The translations under genes were made by a program, and so were the position numbers. The notes under the pieces were generated by a model. That model saw nothing but the letters and a program-made list of their open reading frames with translations. It was not told the DNA's origin and ran no database searches. A DNA stretch of 64,000 nt, from positions 50,225,206 through 50,289,205 of the forward strand of contig CM055901.1 of assembly GCA_029582155.1 (NCBI GenBank), in the 5' to 3' direction. This DNA comes from Panopea generosa (Eukaryota > Mollusca > Bivalvia > Adapedonta > Hiatellidae). Of the stretch, positions 23,813-35,470 are shown piece after piece. Positions within the stretch are counted from its first letter, which is position 1, and every line of letters begins with the position of its first letter.

Positions 23813-26166
23813 ATTTCTACTTTTCAAAGTGACATCCACTTGGACAGCCTGATGATACCTTGCATACAATAAATCATACCATCTGGATGTCTTCAATATC
23901 TTACATGTTTCCATATCTATTTTATACATTACATTTGTGTCCCTATTTTCTGGGGCAGTTGTATCAGGACTATAATCCCTCTGCAGTTGAAGCATGGTTG
24001 CTTTCAAACAATAGTCTCAAATGAAGACTAATAAATAGACTCTCAGCATCTAAATTTACATTCATCCAATATTCACAAGGCAGCAAAAACTAATCAAGAG
24101 CTTGTTCTGTTCTGTAACCAAACCTGACAATTCACTAATTAGGTCAGTCATTCCAACTTCCTCTACAATTCCTCTCCTATTGTCTTAATTGGATCTTCCA
24201 AAAACGCACCATCCCAGAAATTATAGTTGCAGATACTGCTGTTTGGGGGGAGGGACCTTGAGGGCGAGAAGAATGCTGCAATTGCACTTTATGATAGGCA
24301 TGGTGCTTTACTTCAGACTTGTTTGTGCATTAACGTCTGTTAAGGAGCCTCGATATCTAATCAGAAACATTTTACAATGTTCTTGTTTTTAAGTACGGGT
24401 ACAACTGGTAAGCAATATTAACTTCTGGCAACCATCACTCTAATGTTGTTAAACTACCTGTTATATTCTAAGTATGGCCCCACCTTTATTTAGCTACCAG
24501 GAGAGTACAATATTTACATTTGCTTACTTAAGACAGTTTTCAACTGCATACCTGTATCTCATGACCAAGAGAAAAAAAATCCAGTTCAAAAAATAAAATG
24601 CCAATAAAATACATTGTTCAGATAGTTCTCTTATCACGTGTCTTTACTTATATGTTCCCATAAATCAACAAAGATATCTATTGACATACTGAACTCCAAA
24701 CATTCTTTACATCATGAAAATCAAATTTAAGGACAATACATGAATCTTAATTCCCTTTAACCACATTTTTATTTCTACTTTTACTGCGGCTCAGAAAATG
24801 ACACAAACAGAAAACTAGTAAAGATGTGAGCTAGCATTACAAACACCTGGGACGATTGGGTATCAAGTTGTTACATGTCAGGTATTTACCCATGTATCAA
24901 ACACTGACCCACATCATACCTCAGGAACATTAAACTGAATCATCGCGTAAACAAAACATTGTCAGTAAAAAAAAATTGTAACCAAAACATTATAAAGTGG
25001 GTCGGACCATGGAGTACATTGTTTGGCTCTCAGTCAGAAAATGTCTAATTCATCATTGAATTGTTCAAAAACATGAACGGAATATTATACATACGTGTGT
25101 AATATAGTTGATAATGGTTAAAAAAAATTTTAAAAAGCAGGTAAAGGGTAATCAAATACAAAAAATACTATTATCACGTACGAAATTCAATATTTTAATT
25201 ATGTGAAAATCATTATAAGCAAAAATTACCCAGAAATTTAGACAAACACCCATGAGATACTATGATAACTTGGAAGGTCACAACAATTAAATATAAAGCT
25301 CTATACATCAAAAGGAGACAGTAAGAAATGAAAGAAATGGATGACTAAATATCAAGTGTTTGATGTTACAGATGCAACAGTGACTTCAAGACCCCAAATC
25401 CATTCCATTCACTATCTCAGTGCTTCATTAAATTAGAACCATTACTTGAAAAGTCAATTTTAGTTCAATTATAGATGGAATCCCTCCTTTGGGACAGTAA
25501 CGCTATAAGCCTTTATTGATTAAAACCAGCTATACAGAGACACAATCAAATTACGCTTCCTCACGCCTCAACACAAAAGTCTTAAACTTCAAAATGTGTG
25601 ATAACACAAAATACAAAGGACATCAGTTTTCATTCATAAGGGCAAGATGGAAGTTTCGAAATATTGCAGAAAATGTAATCGCAGAGGTCATTCACTGAAC
25701 ACCAGGAGTGCAGACTTCAGTCAGTCAGTGCTTGAATCTTTGACATAAGATTGGTATCAGTGAGCTAAACTAGCCGTCGGCCATGGAGGCAATCTACCCA
25801 TAATCAAATATACATGATTAAAGGAACTGCTTGCAAGGATGCTGTTGATTTCTGTTTTTATACTCTAGACCTTTTGTGACACTGATAGAGTGTTAAAGCA
25901 AAAAGTTGCTAACAAAGCATTAATTGAACCGAATTAATGATTGGCAAGTTAGAATTAGTGTAAAAAGATAATGTTTCACACCTGAAAAGGAATGCTTTAC
26001 AGAATTGTATTCTACAGGATTCACCAATTTTCTGTCACTGCAAGATGAAATCTCTCTATAATGACATATTATATAGGCTCTGGGATGCTGAGTGCCAGGT
26101 GATAAAGTCCTTCCATGGTCTAGTTCCAAACATTTAAATGGGGTTAACAACTGTAGTAGTTAAGTA
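23813..26166. other. 2.3 kb unique AT-rich DNA, no gene seen
   Basis: No exon, SINE or MITE could be supported. At 25765-25795 the words GTGAGCTAAACTAG and GGCCATGGAGG recall a family C head on the minus strand, but too little is left to call it. Confidence 0.5.
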
Positions 26167-26921
26167 CAGGTGGTCCACTATAGGTGATCCACTATAGGTG
26201 ATCCACTACAGGTGATCCACTACAGGCCACCCACAATAGGTGATCCACTACATGTGATTAACTGTAGGTGATTCACTATAGGAGATCCACTATAGTTGAT
26301 CCACTACATGTGATCCACTATAGGTAATTCACTATAGGAAATCCACTATAGGTGATCCACTATAGGTGATCCACTACAGGTGATCTACTATAGGTGATCC
26401 ACTAAAGGTAATCGACAACAGGTAATCCTGTACAGGTCACGACAGGTAATTCACTATACAAGATCCATTATAGGTAATCCACTACAGGTAATCATGTACA
26501 GGTGATCCCCTACAGGTGACCCACTACAGATGATCCACTACTTGTGATTCACTGTAGGTGATCCACTATAGGTAATCCACTACAGGTAATCATGTACAGG
26601 TGATCCACTACAGGTTATCATGTACAGGTGATCCACTACAATTGATTCACTATAGATAATGCACTATAGGTAATCCACTACAGGTAATCTTGTACAGGCG
26701 ATTTACTACAGGTGATCTACTATAGGTGATCCACTAAAGGTGATCCACTATAGGTGATCCACTAAAGGTGATCCACTACAGGTAATCTTGTACAGGTGAT
26801 TTACTACAGGTGATTTACTATATGTGATCCACTACAGGTGATTCACTATAGGTGATCCACTATAGGTAATCCACTATAGGTGATCCACTATAGGTGATCA
26901 ACTACAGGCGATCCACTCATC
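26167..26921. repeat. 15-bp tandem repeat, about 50 units
   Basis: The unit is GGTGATCCACTATAG with variants GGTAATCATGTACA and GGTGATCCACTACA. GGTAATC(A/T)TGTACAGG recurs at irregular multiples, showing block duplication inside the array. Confidence 0.95.
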
Positions 26922-27480
26922 ACCCGTTGTTTTTCTCTCAAACTTCTCAACCACAAGTTGAGTAAATCTACGAAATTGTGCAAAATCATTAGCATTAATG
27001 CAAATACATTTGGAAGGAATAGAAACAGAGAGCCACATATATAGATATAATGGAAATTGGAAAGCAGAGAGAAGCTTGCATAATATCAGAGAAATGATAT
27101 GGAGAAAACAGTGTGGAGATATGGTGATGGCTCGTCCAATCACGAGATAGAGGACTCAATAAGCATTACGCTGATGACTAAGCCTTTATGGATCCATCTC
27201 TCTTACACAGACACTGAATATAAAAGAAAGGAGAGAAAAGTATACAATCTTTTCAATATGTGTTCGTTTAACTACCAAGACAGAAACCTCAAAAGGAAGC
27301 AAAAAATGATGAAACAGAATACGGTTTCAAAAAACTGGTATACTTGATAACAGAACAACTTGACTCTCCTTGTACTGGGTATTACCCAGAATAGGACTGA
27401 CACTTTTTTTTTAATTGTCTTAAGTTGATATTTGAACTTCGAACAATTGTGTGGTATCTGATATTAATATTATTTTAAAA
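26922..27480. other. unique DNA, no gene seen
   Basis: Two overlapping short frames on opposite strands (26898-27143 minus, 27099-27347 plus) lack splice context and resemblance. The first begins inside the array. Confidence 0.45.
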
Positions 27481-27730
27481 TTTGCAACAATTTGACCATT
27501 AGGTTGACATTTGTACAAAGTTTTGTGAAGTTATCTGGAATGGTTTTTGAAATGAATATTCCCATATAATAAAATGCAGTACTTACTAGACTATTAAGAT
27601 GTCATGTGTACAAAGTTTCGTGACGTTACCTTGAATTGTTTTGGAGTTGTGCTCCGGAAACAGCAAATTTGATACCCTCACCCTTATTTTGCAAAAGGGG
27701 CGGGAGGGGTCTTTCCGTTTGGTAAAATAA
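27481..27730. repeat. probable interspersed repeat relic with internal 94-bp period
   Basis: TGTACAAAGTTTTGTGAAGT at about 27511 recurs as TGTACAAAGTTTCGTGACGT at 27607, followed both times by a TGGAATGG/TGAATTG word. CAAAGTTT(C/T)(A/G)TGA motifs ending in GTGCTCCGGAAA are common in dispersed mollusc repeats as I remember them. No ends could be defined. Confidence 0.4.
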
Positions 27731-28205
27731 TTCAAAATTTCTATAATGTGTGTGTTAAAATACCATAAAACAAACAGCCAGTAATGGGCCATCTTTATTT
27801 TAACTAAAGGCCAACTTCAAGAGGGTTAATTCATTTCAATTCAATGGGTGGGTGGTGGGTGGCCTTTATTAGAGGTGGGACAGGATTCAGAGGTTGTGTA
27901 GACAATTCACCAGGGTACCAGCAACTGGAGCATGAAGGCTATCCATCAAGAAGGAAGTCACTCTTACAAATATGCAGACAAAATACACACTTAAAGGTCA
28001 CCATACTAATAGTCTATAAGTGCATTCCAAAAGGTCACAGTTGATGGACAACAGCTCCAACAGCTCCAAACAAGGTCCACTATATCACAGAAAAATAAAT
28101 CAAATTTATTGACAGTTATCTATCACTGATGAAGAAAAATTGAATAAGTGGGATATTACTATCCTTTGTTCAATGACAGCCATAACATGTGTATGTCCTA
28201 ATTTG
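27731..28205. other. unique DNA, no gene seen
   Basis: No recognised feature. A short frame at 27844-28044 has a GGGTGGGTGGTGGGTGGCC start and no family resemblance. Confidence 0.45.
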
Positions 28206-28318
28206 TCCAGGAATGGCCTTTTGGTGATGTAATTGACAGTACATAATTTTTGTTTTGGTGATGTAATTGACAGCACAAAGTTCTTGTTTTGGTGATGTAT
28301 TTGAAAGTACAAAGAGTT
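28206..28318. repeat. 34-bp tandem repeat, 3 units
   Basis: TTTTGGTGATGTAATTGACA starts at 28219, 28253 and 28287, exactly 34 bases apart, with the third unit diverged. Confidence 0.9.
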
Positions 28319-29085
28319 GTCACTGACAGTATATTTAGTAACTTTTTCAACTATTTAACTGAATCATTAATCTCTGCTATACATAACCTTTTGTTTAAAT
28401 CTAAATAAAATAAGACTTGAAAATCATCTAATAATCTTATCTGAAGCTGACAATTCAAGTAACATCTATAGCTAAATATCTGTAATAGTTTTATCTAAAC
28501 TTTGGCCAAAGAAAAATTCATTTTAAACACATCGGAGATTTGTATTGGGGAATACTGGACAAGGTGAAAAAAGACAATCAACACAAGCAGCATCTGCCAT
28601 CTATGTGTCATGTCCACTTCGTCCAAATGATAAAATCACAATTAACTGTAACCTTTCATAATCATATCCTCCTGGTTAGATCAGATGGTTGCCATGGATA
28701 CCTTTAGCTTCATTAGTTAATAACCTAAGTCTCCAGGGTTAGAAAAAAATTCCTTGGGTATATGTTATAATATACTGCATACGTTATGGACCATTTATTT
28801 AATACTTTAGGCAAAATATTGCTGCTCTATTAAAGATTCATGCGTCCATCTGTTTCAACAGTCAGGCTCCAGAAATGTTAACTTTTAACAAACCTATGAT
28901 CCTGATAATTGTGTGCCTTAGGTTAATTTCCACATTACTAGTATTGTTTTATTATTCCTTCAGCAGAGACTAAAATAGCCCATAACATTTATATTTTAAG
29001 ATATACCCTTATTATTCTTAAAATACAATTTTAGTATAAAGAAAACAAACACAATAAAAAAGACAACATTAATATAAGAAGCTTG
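28319..29085. other. unique AT-rich DNA
   Basis: No feature seen. Confidence 0.5.
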
Positions 29086-29475
29086 CATTTGGTACTTCAA
29101 AAATTCATTGCATATTGGTACCTCCACCTTGGTACATCAACAATTCATTGCATACTGGTAGCCATTCTATGGTAGCTTGATTCTTCGAAGCTTGCTACCT
29201 CAACCAGTAGGCTTCACAAAAATTTTAACTCAAATCCAGACCCTGTTTTTGATACCAAACATTTATCTGCCTTTTGTAAACCATTTTAATGGAACTTTAA
29301 TAATGCATTTGTATACAAGAAACCGAACTTATTGTATAGAATTGGTTACAGGAATTCACAGTAACTTAGACTGGTTGCTTGGAATTACAATGAACTAGAC
29401 TGGTTGCTTGGAATTACAATAAACTTAAAACTGGTTGCTTGATACGGTATTACAAGGAACCAAACTGGTTTAACA
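29086..29475. repeat. two small tandem duplications
   Basis: ATTCATTGCATA(T/C)TGGTA occurs at about 29104 and 29144 after a GGTAC word. ACTGGTTGCTTGGAATTACA(A)T occurs near 29370 and 29399, with a third diverged copy ending at about 29450. These look like arrays at an early stage. Confidence 0.7.
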
Positions 29476-30522
29476 GAATTACTTCAAAGAATCATCTAGT
29501 ATGGTTGCATGAAGTTGAAAACTGACATAGAAGAAATGAAATTAAAAAGTTTAAAAAGCTGTAACATTAATTTTATATTATGACTGTATACCTGTCAAGT
29601 CAATGTTTATATTATTTCAAATCGGACAGTTGAACTTGCTTCCTGCTTTCAATGGGAGTTGAACATGGAGATGAGAATCAGTGTTTCACAGCAACAAGGA
29701 ATGAATGCACAGACAATCAATGTCGGTAAAAAGAATGAATCAATTTTATAGAGATCAGCTGCTTGTTCAGAATTGTCAGGATTCAGGTTGGGTGTAACAA
29801 GACTGATCAAACCCCTATTTACTACAATCCAAAACTGAATTGTGTTCATTTTCTTTTTGTCACAATGCTATTTATTAAAACATTGAATAGTCAAAGGAAT
29901 TGTCCAACCAAAAGCCAACTTTCAATTCAATGATATTCGATTCCTTTCATGATTTATATATCGACAAATTAAGAAACAGTACCTAGCACATAGATATTCT
30001 CAAAGTAATGAGAATATGTTGCCTCTAGTCATCAAATTGTTTTAATATCCTGATATTTGATGTAAGTTCTCCATCTATTGCTTCATACTTTTCAATTAGG
30101 CACCTGCTCCCCATTTAGTGTCTCGAGAATTTTCATCAATACTGCTTTAGGTATTTCAACTCCAGTTATTTCACAATATTTATTGTAACAAAGTTTAGTG
30201 CTTCATAAAAGGACTGCACTTTATTAGATGATTATCTCACTTAACCCATGTAATTTCAATAACATTAACAAATAATAACGCATTTCAAGTGTTCACATTT
30301 CATTAGTGTTGCGTTTTGCACATATCATGGGGTGCAACAGAGTCATAAAGACATTAAATAAACAGAATTTCAAAGTTCTGTAAACTTTAATATTGGTATA
30401 ATTAATTATTTAGTTAGTAAAAGGATTAGACCTTGCAAAGAGAATATTGAACATGGGATGAACAGCAGTCATGCCAATGATGGTTTGCCTTGCCTCTGCA
30501 CATAAACTGTAAACTACACACC
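29476..30522. other. unique AT-rich DNA, no gene seen
   Basis: No exon or repeat family was recognised in this kilobase. Confidence 0.5.
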
Positions 30523-30763
30523 TTAACCCTTTACTCCACAGATATGCGTTTTCCTGCACCAATCACAGAAGGCCTTTGAAAACAGTGCAGGAAGAGTTCA
30601 GATTGCTTGTAATGAGCAATCTGAACACTTCCTGCACTGTTTTCCACTGTCACTTAATATAAACATAATTCATCCAATAATTCAAAAGCCTTCTATATTA
30701 GAGGTGTCCAAAGGTGTCTATATAAGAGGTATCCAACGGCGTCTATATGAAGTAAAGGGTTAA
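30523..30763 (-). mobile_element. piggyBac-like MITE, copy 2
   Basis: Flanked by TTAA at both ends, with inverted ends CCCTTTACTCCACAGATATG and CTATATGAAGTAAAGGG. Relative to copies 1 and 3 it is reversed. The hairpin at 30578-30644 has arms of about 33 bases (GAAAACAGTGCAGGAAGAGT and its near-perfect complement). The 25-bp internal unit (GTGTCTATAT...) is present about twice. No coding capacity. Confidence 0.88.
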
Positions 30764-31239
30764 TCAGTGACAGTTACCTCATTTTCACTGCATTAAATTT
30801 CCTACCGGCTTCTTGAATGTTACATCTTGCAATGCTTTGTGAAAACACATTTGTCAGTCATTTAATGATATTATGTACTTGTTGTTACTTAATTAAGAAG
30901 AAACATTATTACATATTTTTTTATTTCTGTTATGACAGCTAAAGGATTGATTTTTTTGCAAGCCATATTTGATTGCCTGAAAGTCTCAACCCTCCCCACT
31001 CACCCCACCCTCCACCCCTCCCCCAAAAATAGAACCTGTCCCATAGTACTTGATTAGGCCAGAGTATTACACAATTTTATGATCAATACAAAGGGGGTAT
31101 GATAAGCTATAGTGCTCTAGAGGACAAAACAGAGGTGAGGTAAATGCAACGGGGCGTAACTGTACAGTATTAGGTTTTAGCTCTGATATCTTGCCACAAT
31201 TGCAAACAATTATATTCTTTATTTTTCTCCTTTATTTAT
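30764..31239. other. unique DNA with a strong C-rich run
   Basis: At 30990-31025 the plus strand has six C tracts of three or more (CCCTCCCC, CACCCCACCC, CCACCCCTCCCCC). The minus strand could form a G-quadruplex. No gene seen. Confidence 0.6.
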
Positions 31240-31472
31240 TTTTTTTTTTTTTTTATTTAATAGGGCTTAACGCCATTTTTGACACATAAGTTTAATTTTA
31301 GGAGTAAGACCTCAGAATGAATCTGAGTAGAACCAGCCTCCTTCAGCCAGTAACTAGCAAACTTTCCCACAGCAGTTTATGGAATGAGCTGGGCTCGGAC
31401 CCACGACCCCAATGGTGAAGGGGCAATTGTCATTATATGCCTTTAGATCACTCAGTCACAGGACCCTTCAAG
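31240..31472 (-). mobile_element. SINE family C copy with T-rich tail
   Basis: A T-run at 31238-31255 (the A-rich 3' tail on the minus strand) is followed by GGGCTTAACGCCATTTTTGA, then GACCTCAGAATGAATCTGAG, the body AACTTTCCCACAGCAG and the diverged head (GAGCTGGGCTCGGACCCACG, CTTTAGATCACTCAGTCACAGG). Confidence 0.82.
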
Positions 31473-31746
31473 CCCTATCTAACATAGTGCATTTATTATA
31501 ATTAAAATTCATCTGTGTAGTTTAAATGATTGTCAAACAATACACACAGATTAAATTTATGTGTATTTGTCTTAACATCCCTTATAAATTAACAATAATG
31601 ATTTTCATTCTAGAGCAGTAACAAGTCTTAACTTAACTGTATTACAGAACGTGAAATGAGCCAATTCAGCTTATGTAAATCAGGTTTGATGTTTTCTTTT
31701 CTAGAACTCAAGTGCACTACCTGATTCAAAAATGCAATGCATAGCC

Positions 31747-31948
31747 CAGGGGCCCTATTCATTAGTTTTCGTTAGAGTAAAATTTGAAATTACAGGAAAT
31801 TCATTAAGTGTTTTGCAAACATCATTTTGCGAAGTCTCGCGTAAAATACTCTTTTTAAAATTTGCAAAAATACAGCACCAATGTAGATGTCGCCTTTTGT
31901 TTGTATGAAAACCTTAAGACTTATGAAGATTAGTAAAATGAGCCCCTG
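31747..31948. mobile_element. short inverted-repeat element, hAT-like ends
   Basis: The left end reads CAGGGGCCCTATTCATTAG and the right end, complemented, CAGGGGCTCATTTTACTAAT. CAGGG ends are typical of hAT-type MITEs, but no matching 8-bp target duplication is visible, so the assignment is tentative. No coding capacity. Confidence 0.55.
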
Positions 31949-32574
31949 ATTCCTAATACCACTAGATCATGCAATCTGCAATAAACTATGCCATGTACTA
32001 TAACAAGGCTCAGCCTCCGTTCACTGCCAGTGATGCAGCTATCATATAGCATGCTTACCTTTCTATACAAACAACCATTGCATGCTTAAACAATATAAAC
32101 CTATCCAAACAATGTCTTTCCTTTTGTAATATTTTAAGATGATTAATTGATTCTTTGACCTAAATTATCATCACAATCTAAATTCAACTTAAGAGTTTCC
32201 AAGACATATGCTTAATTGAATATTTACATTCAACCTGCCCAATCCCATATTTATGTTCTCCAGTGATTCACAGTTTATAGCAAATAGACATTTCACTTTC
32301 TTATGTTTTCTTCTTTTTTTTCAAATTTTTTATTTGTATCAAAAAATCACTATTCATTAGACTTATGCTATCATGTTTAATAGGTTATGTAATAATTCAC
32401 CTTATCTAAACGAAGTCTATTGTTGCAAAACAAGCAGTTGCAATAAAATATTCAAGCTTTTCAGTCCAGAGGGACAGTTGATCTTAATGATTACAAGTCA
32501 CAGTTTTATCATCAATTTGTCATATTACAGTGGTTGTTATTCTCTCCTTGACTAAAAATATAACTCCTTTTTTT
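31949..32574. other. unique AT-rich DNA
   Basis: No feature seen. Confidence 0.5.
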
Positions 32575-32748
32575 AAATGGAGTTTAACACTTCAGTGATA
32601 TATGACATATCCGGTTTTGTTGGAAGAAGACCTCAGGATGAATCTGAATAGAATCACCATCCTTTTGCAAATAGAAGTGGGACTTGACAAATCTACGACC
32701 TCAGCAATAAGAGGTAAGTGATCTTGAGACAGCAGGCTGTGAAAAAAG
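32575..32748 (-). mobile_element. SINE family C, short copy
   Basis: Plus-strand order: GGAGTTTAACACTTCAG, TATATGACATATCCGG, GAAGACCTCAGGATGAATCT, then a deletion of much of the body, then ACGACCTCAGCAATAAGAGG and TAAGTGATCTTGAGAC. The loop word TCTTGAGA (complement TCTCAAGA) is intact. Confidence 0.82.
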
Positions 32749-33026
32749 TTTATTAATATATTCATAAAGATATTGGGTTTCATACGCATGTGTATTTATG
32801 TGTGAACATGATTTTATCCATTTGATTATCTCTCTTCATCTTTTTAGTGCGTCATATTCTTTTTGCTGTATTTTTCGCTTCTCTCCCAGTCACAAATCCT
32901 TTTCTGTCATTCTCCTTTCAATGTCACCAATTCCAGCAGAAGTTGCTGGCTAAACATCAATCTAATATCATGTTGTTTTAACATTTGTTGACACATGCCC
33001 ACAAAACCAAACTGTTAAACTTATGT

Positions 33027-33226
33027 ATTTTGCTACGATTGTGAAACAAGTTTTTACAACTTAGGCAAATCACACTTAAAGTCTTCCTGGTTAGAACCAG
33101 TACTAAGCATATGCGGAAAAGTGTCTTGCTCAAAGACACCACACATAGCCATGGCAGAGGATCGAATCGACGACCCTCTGATCATGGGTTTGGTTTGGTG
33201 CTCTACCATTGGACCATGCGCTCCAC
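33027..33226 (-). mobile_element. SINE family B, near full length
   Basis: Plus-strand order: tail TTTTGCTACGATTGTGAAAC, GAACCAGTACTAAGCATATG, AAAGACACCACACATAGCC, box B complement GGATCGAATCGACGACCCTC and the box A side GTGCTCTACCATTGGACCAT. It shares this architecture with the copies at 12478, 21444 and 63705. Confidence 0.87.
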
Positions 33227-33543
33227 CAAACTGTGCATATATAAACATGTGCAGTCATAAATTGGGTTACAAATATTTTGTGTAAAATACTATAGTTGAT
33301 TTTCGTAAGCAGAAGTATGAACTATCCAATTACCTAAAACCACATGTGCGCCATCGCAACTTCTACTGATTTCAATATTTGTGTTGTTTGCTGCTGACTC
33401 AATACGACTTATTTCATTTTTTAAATGTTTGGCTATGGCCTAAATGTGGTTGCCAGATTGGGCAAGCAGTTGAAATCAAGTCACTTTGACGAATTGGCAA
33501 CTGGAATTTTTCATCCTGTAATGACTGGTTACCATTTTAAAAC
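33227..33543. other. unique DNA
   Basis: No feature seen. Confidence 0.5.
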
Positions 33544-33780
33544 CAGGGTTGCATTCAGCATGGCTAAACATGTTTACTCTGTTTAAAACACAAACTGTGA
33601 TCAAATGAACAAAATCAAACTACATAGGCACTGTCACTCTATTGTTCATTAAAACATGCAATCAAACAAAAGCAAACAGCTCTTGGAGGTGTTTACTCTG
33701 TTACTGTTTAAAGTGAACATGTCATTCAGTTCACTTCTTTTTGTAAACAAATTAAACATTTAAATTGAATGCAGACCAGG
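33544..33780. mobile_element. short inverted-repeat element (MITE-like)
   Basis: The left end reads CAGGGTTGCATTCAGC and the right end, complemented, CCTGGTCTGCATTCAA. Further in, TAAACATGTTTACTCTG on the left is partly matched by GTGAACATGTC on the right. Superfamily and target duplication are unclear; no coding capacity. Confidence 0.5.
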
Positions 33781-35470
33781 TGTAATCAACAAGGACAAGT
33801 ATAATGCAACATTACTTGCCTAGAATAGAGAAAATTAATTATGGGAAGGCTTTATATTAAGTTTCTTTACTAAGGGGAACTATTATTTTGTTATTTCACT
33901 GCCACTGAGAAGCACTCTTGTATTTTCCTTGATAGGGAGGCATCATTACTGTATTTCCTTAAACTTTCATTTTCCTTTAACTGAGATGAATCATTTGTAC
34001 TTTTAGCGTGAAAGTGTTACCTATAGAATATTTTCTAAAAAGAGGAGGTACAAATATTTCCTTGCATAGAAAGTAATAGTTATATCTTGCATATGGAGAC
34101 ATTATTATTTTCTTAAATAAGGAAGTGTATTAGAACATTTAATCGCAGCAATTTATAGGAAGACACCGGGAGAAACTGTTGCTGCATTTACAGAAACATG
34201 ACTCACGTTACAAATGCAGTCTGCAGTAGGCAATCTTAGTTTCATTACCCTGACGTGTAATTGAGACAAATGTAGGCTACAATTGCCTTATGCAAATAAT
34301 CTTCCACACCAGGGAGTGTGCTCAAGCCCAACTTCGGTCTGTGTTCTTATAGCTATATATGGACGGAGGAAAGTGATTAACAGTCAAGTGTTCCAGCACA
34401 TCGTTATTTTCTAACAAATGCAGTATTTATGTTAATTAGATATGTAGTAGATGGAACTTCAACTAGAAAGTCTATGTATGATCTTCCTTCATAGCTGCAT
34501 TTAATAATTAATGTATGATTTCTATTGAGATCTCGCAGTAGACTTGAAAATGGCGCCACGCGAGTCATTAGTCAACAACCCAGAGGAGTTTGTATTATGA
34601 TCACCACAGATGAAAAAGAATGCTAACGACTATCAATATTTCAACTATTAATACTGCAGTATATGGAGTTTAAAAGACAAAGACATTTTATAGACTTTTC
34701 AATTTTGCAGTGCTTGTTAAAAGCAATAGAAGTTCAGTCAATAGCTCAGTATGAGCTCCGTTTTATATCTTTGACATGTCTTTCAACATTTGAAACAAGT
34801 GACTTTTTGTATCTGATGTAACAATCACCCCATCTATACTTTCACATTATAACTCCATCAATCCTCACTGTAAGTACATGTTCTACAATCATAAGCTGTC
34901 ATCTCGAGATCTTGGCTTAATTACTGACTGACAGACACTTGTCACGAGGTATGTACATTTTGAATGACTCTTCTTTTTAATCAATTAATGATACAAACAC
35001 ATGCAACACTCTGAGTCCCCATGATGAATATTCCAGCGATCAGAATGGCCAGTAGGCTGTGTTCAATACAAATACCTCTCTTTTCCCATTGTGGATACAT
35101 AATTAGTTATATAGTCTCTGATTCTGATGGAAAGGACCTCTATGACCATGTGCAAGCATGTTCTTTAATGTGACCCCATCATGCAACAATGCCAGTAACT
35201 TAATACAGATGCCTGTATTTTGCAGTTCTACAATTGTTACTATGTTTATATGTGCAAGAACATTATTTACCTATAAAATATGTTGTTGGGAGTTTTTTTG
35301 AAACAAAATGAAAATAACCTTGAAAGATAGTGCATGCCATTATAAGGTAGAAAAACAGTAGTTCACAAACTTTCAAATTATAATTGAAGACATGCAATTA
35401 TGTCAACAACGAGTATCCTTTGACCTGCAAGCAAAAAAAAACACCTATTGATAGCTACTTATTCGTTTTA
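33781..35470. other. unique AT-rich DNA, no gene seen
   Basis: No supported feature. At 34190-34330 there is a less AT-rich stretch containing ATGCAAATAA, an octamer-like word, which is too little to call an enhancer. Confidence 0.45.

Noticed and set aside
25760-25800. Additional family C SINE head
   Set aside because: Only two short words match; body and tail are absent.
30523-30763. Rho-independent-type terminator or microRNA gene from the long hairpin
   Set aside because: The hairpin is shared by three TTAA-flanked copies and is part of a MITE; no sign of a separate gene.
33054-33248. 64-codon minus-strand gene
   Set aside because: The frame is the family B SINE read through its tRNA-like head.
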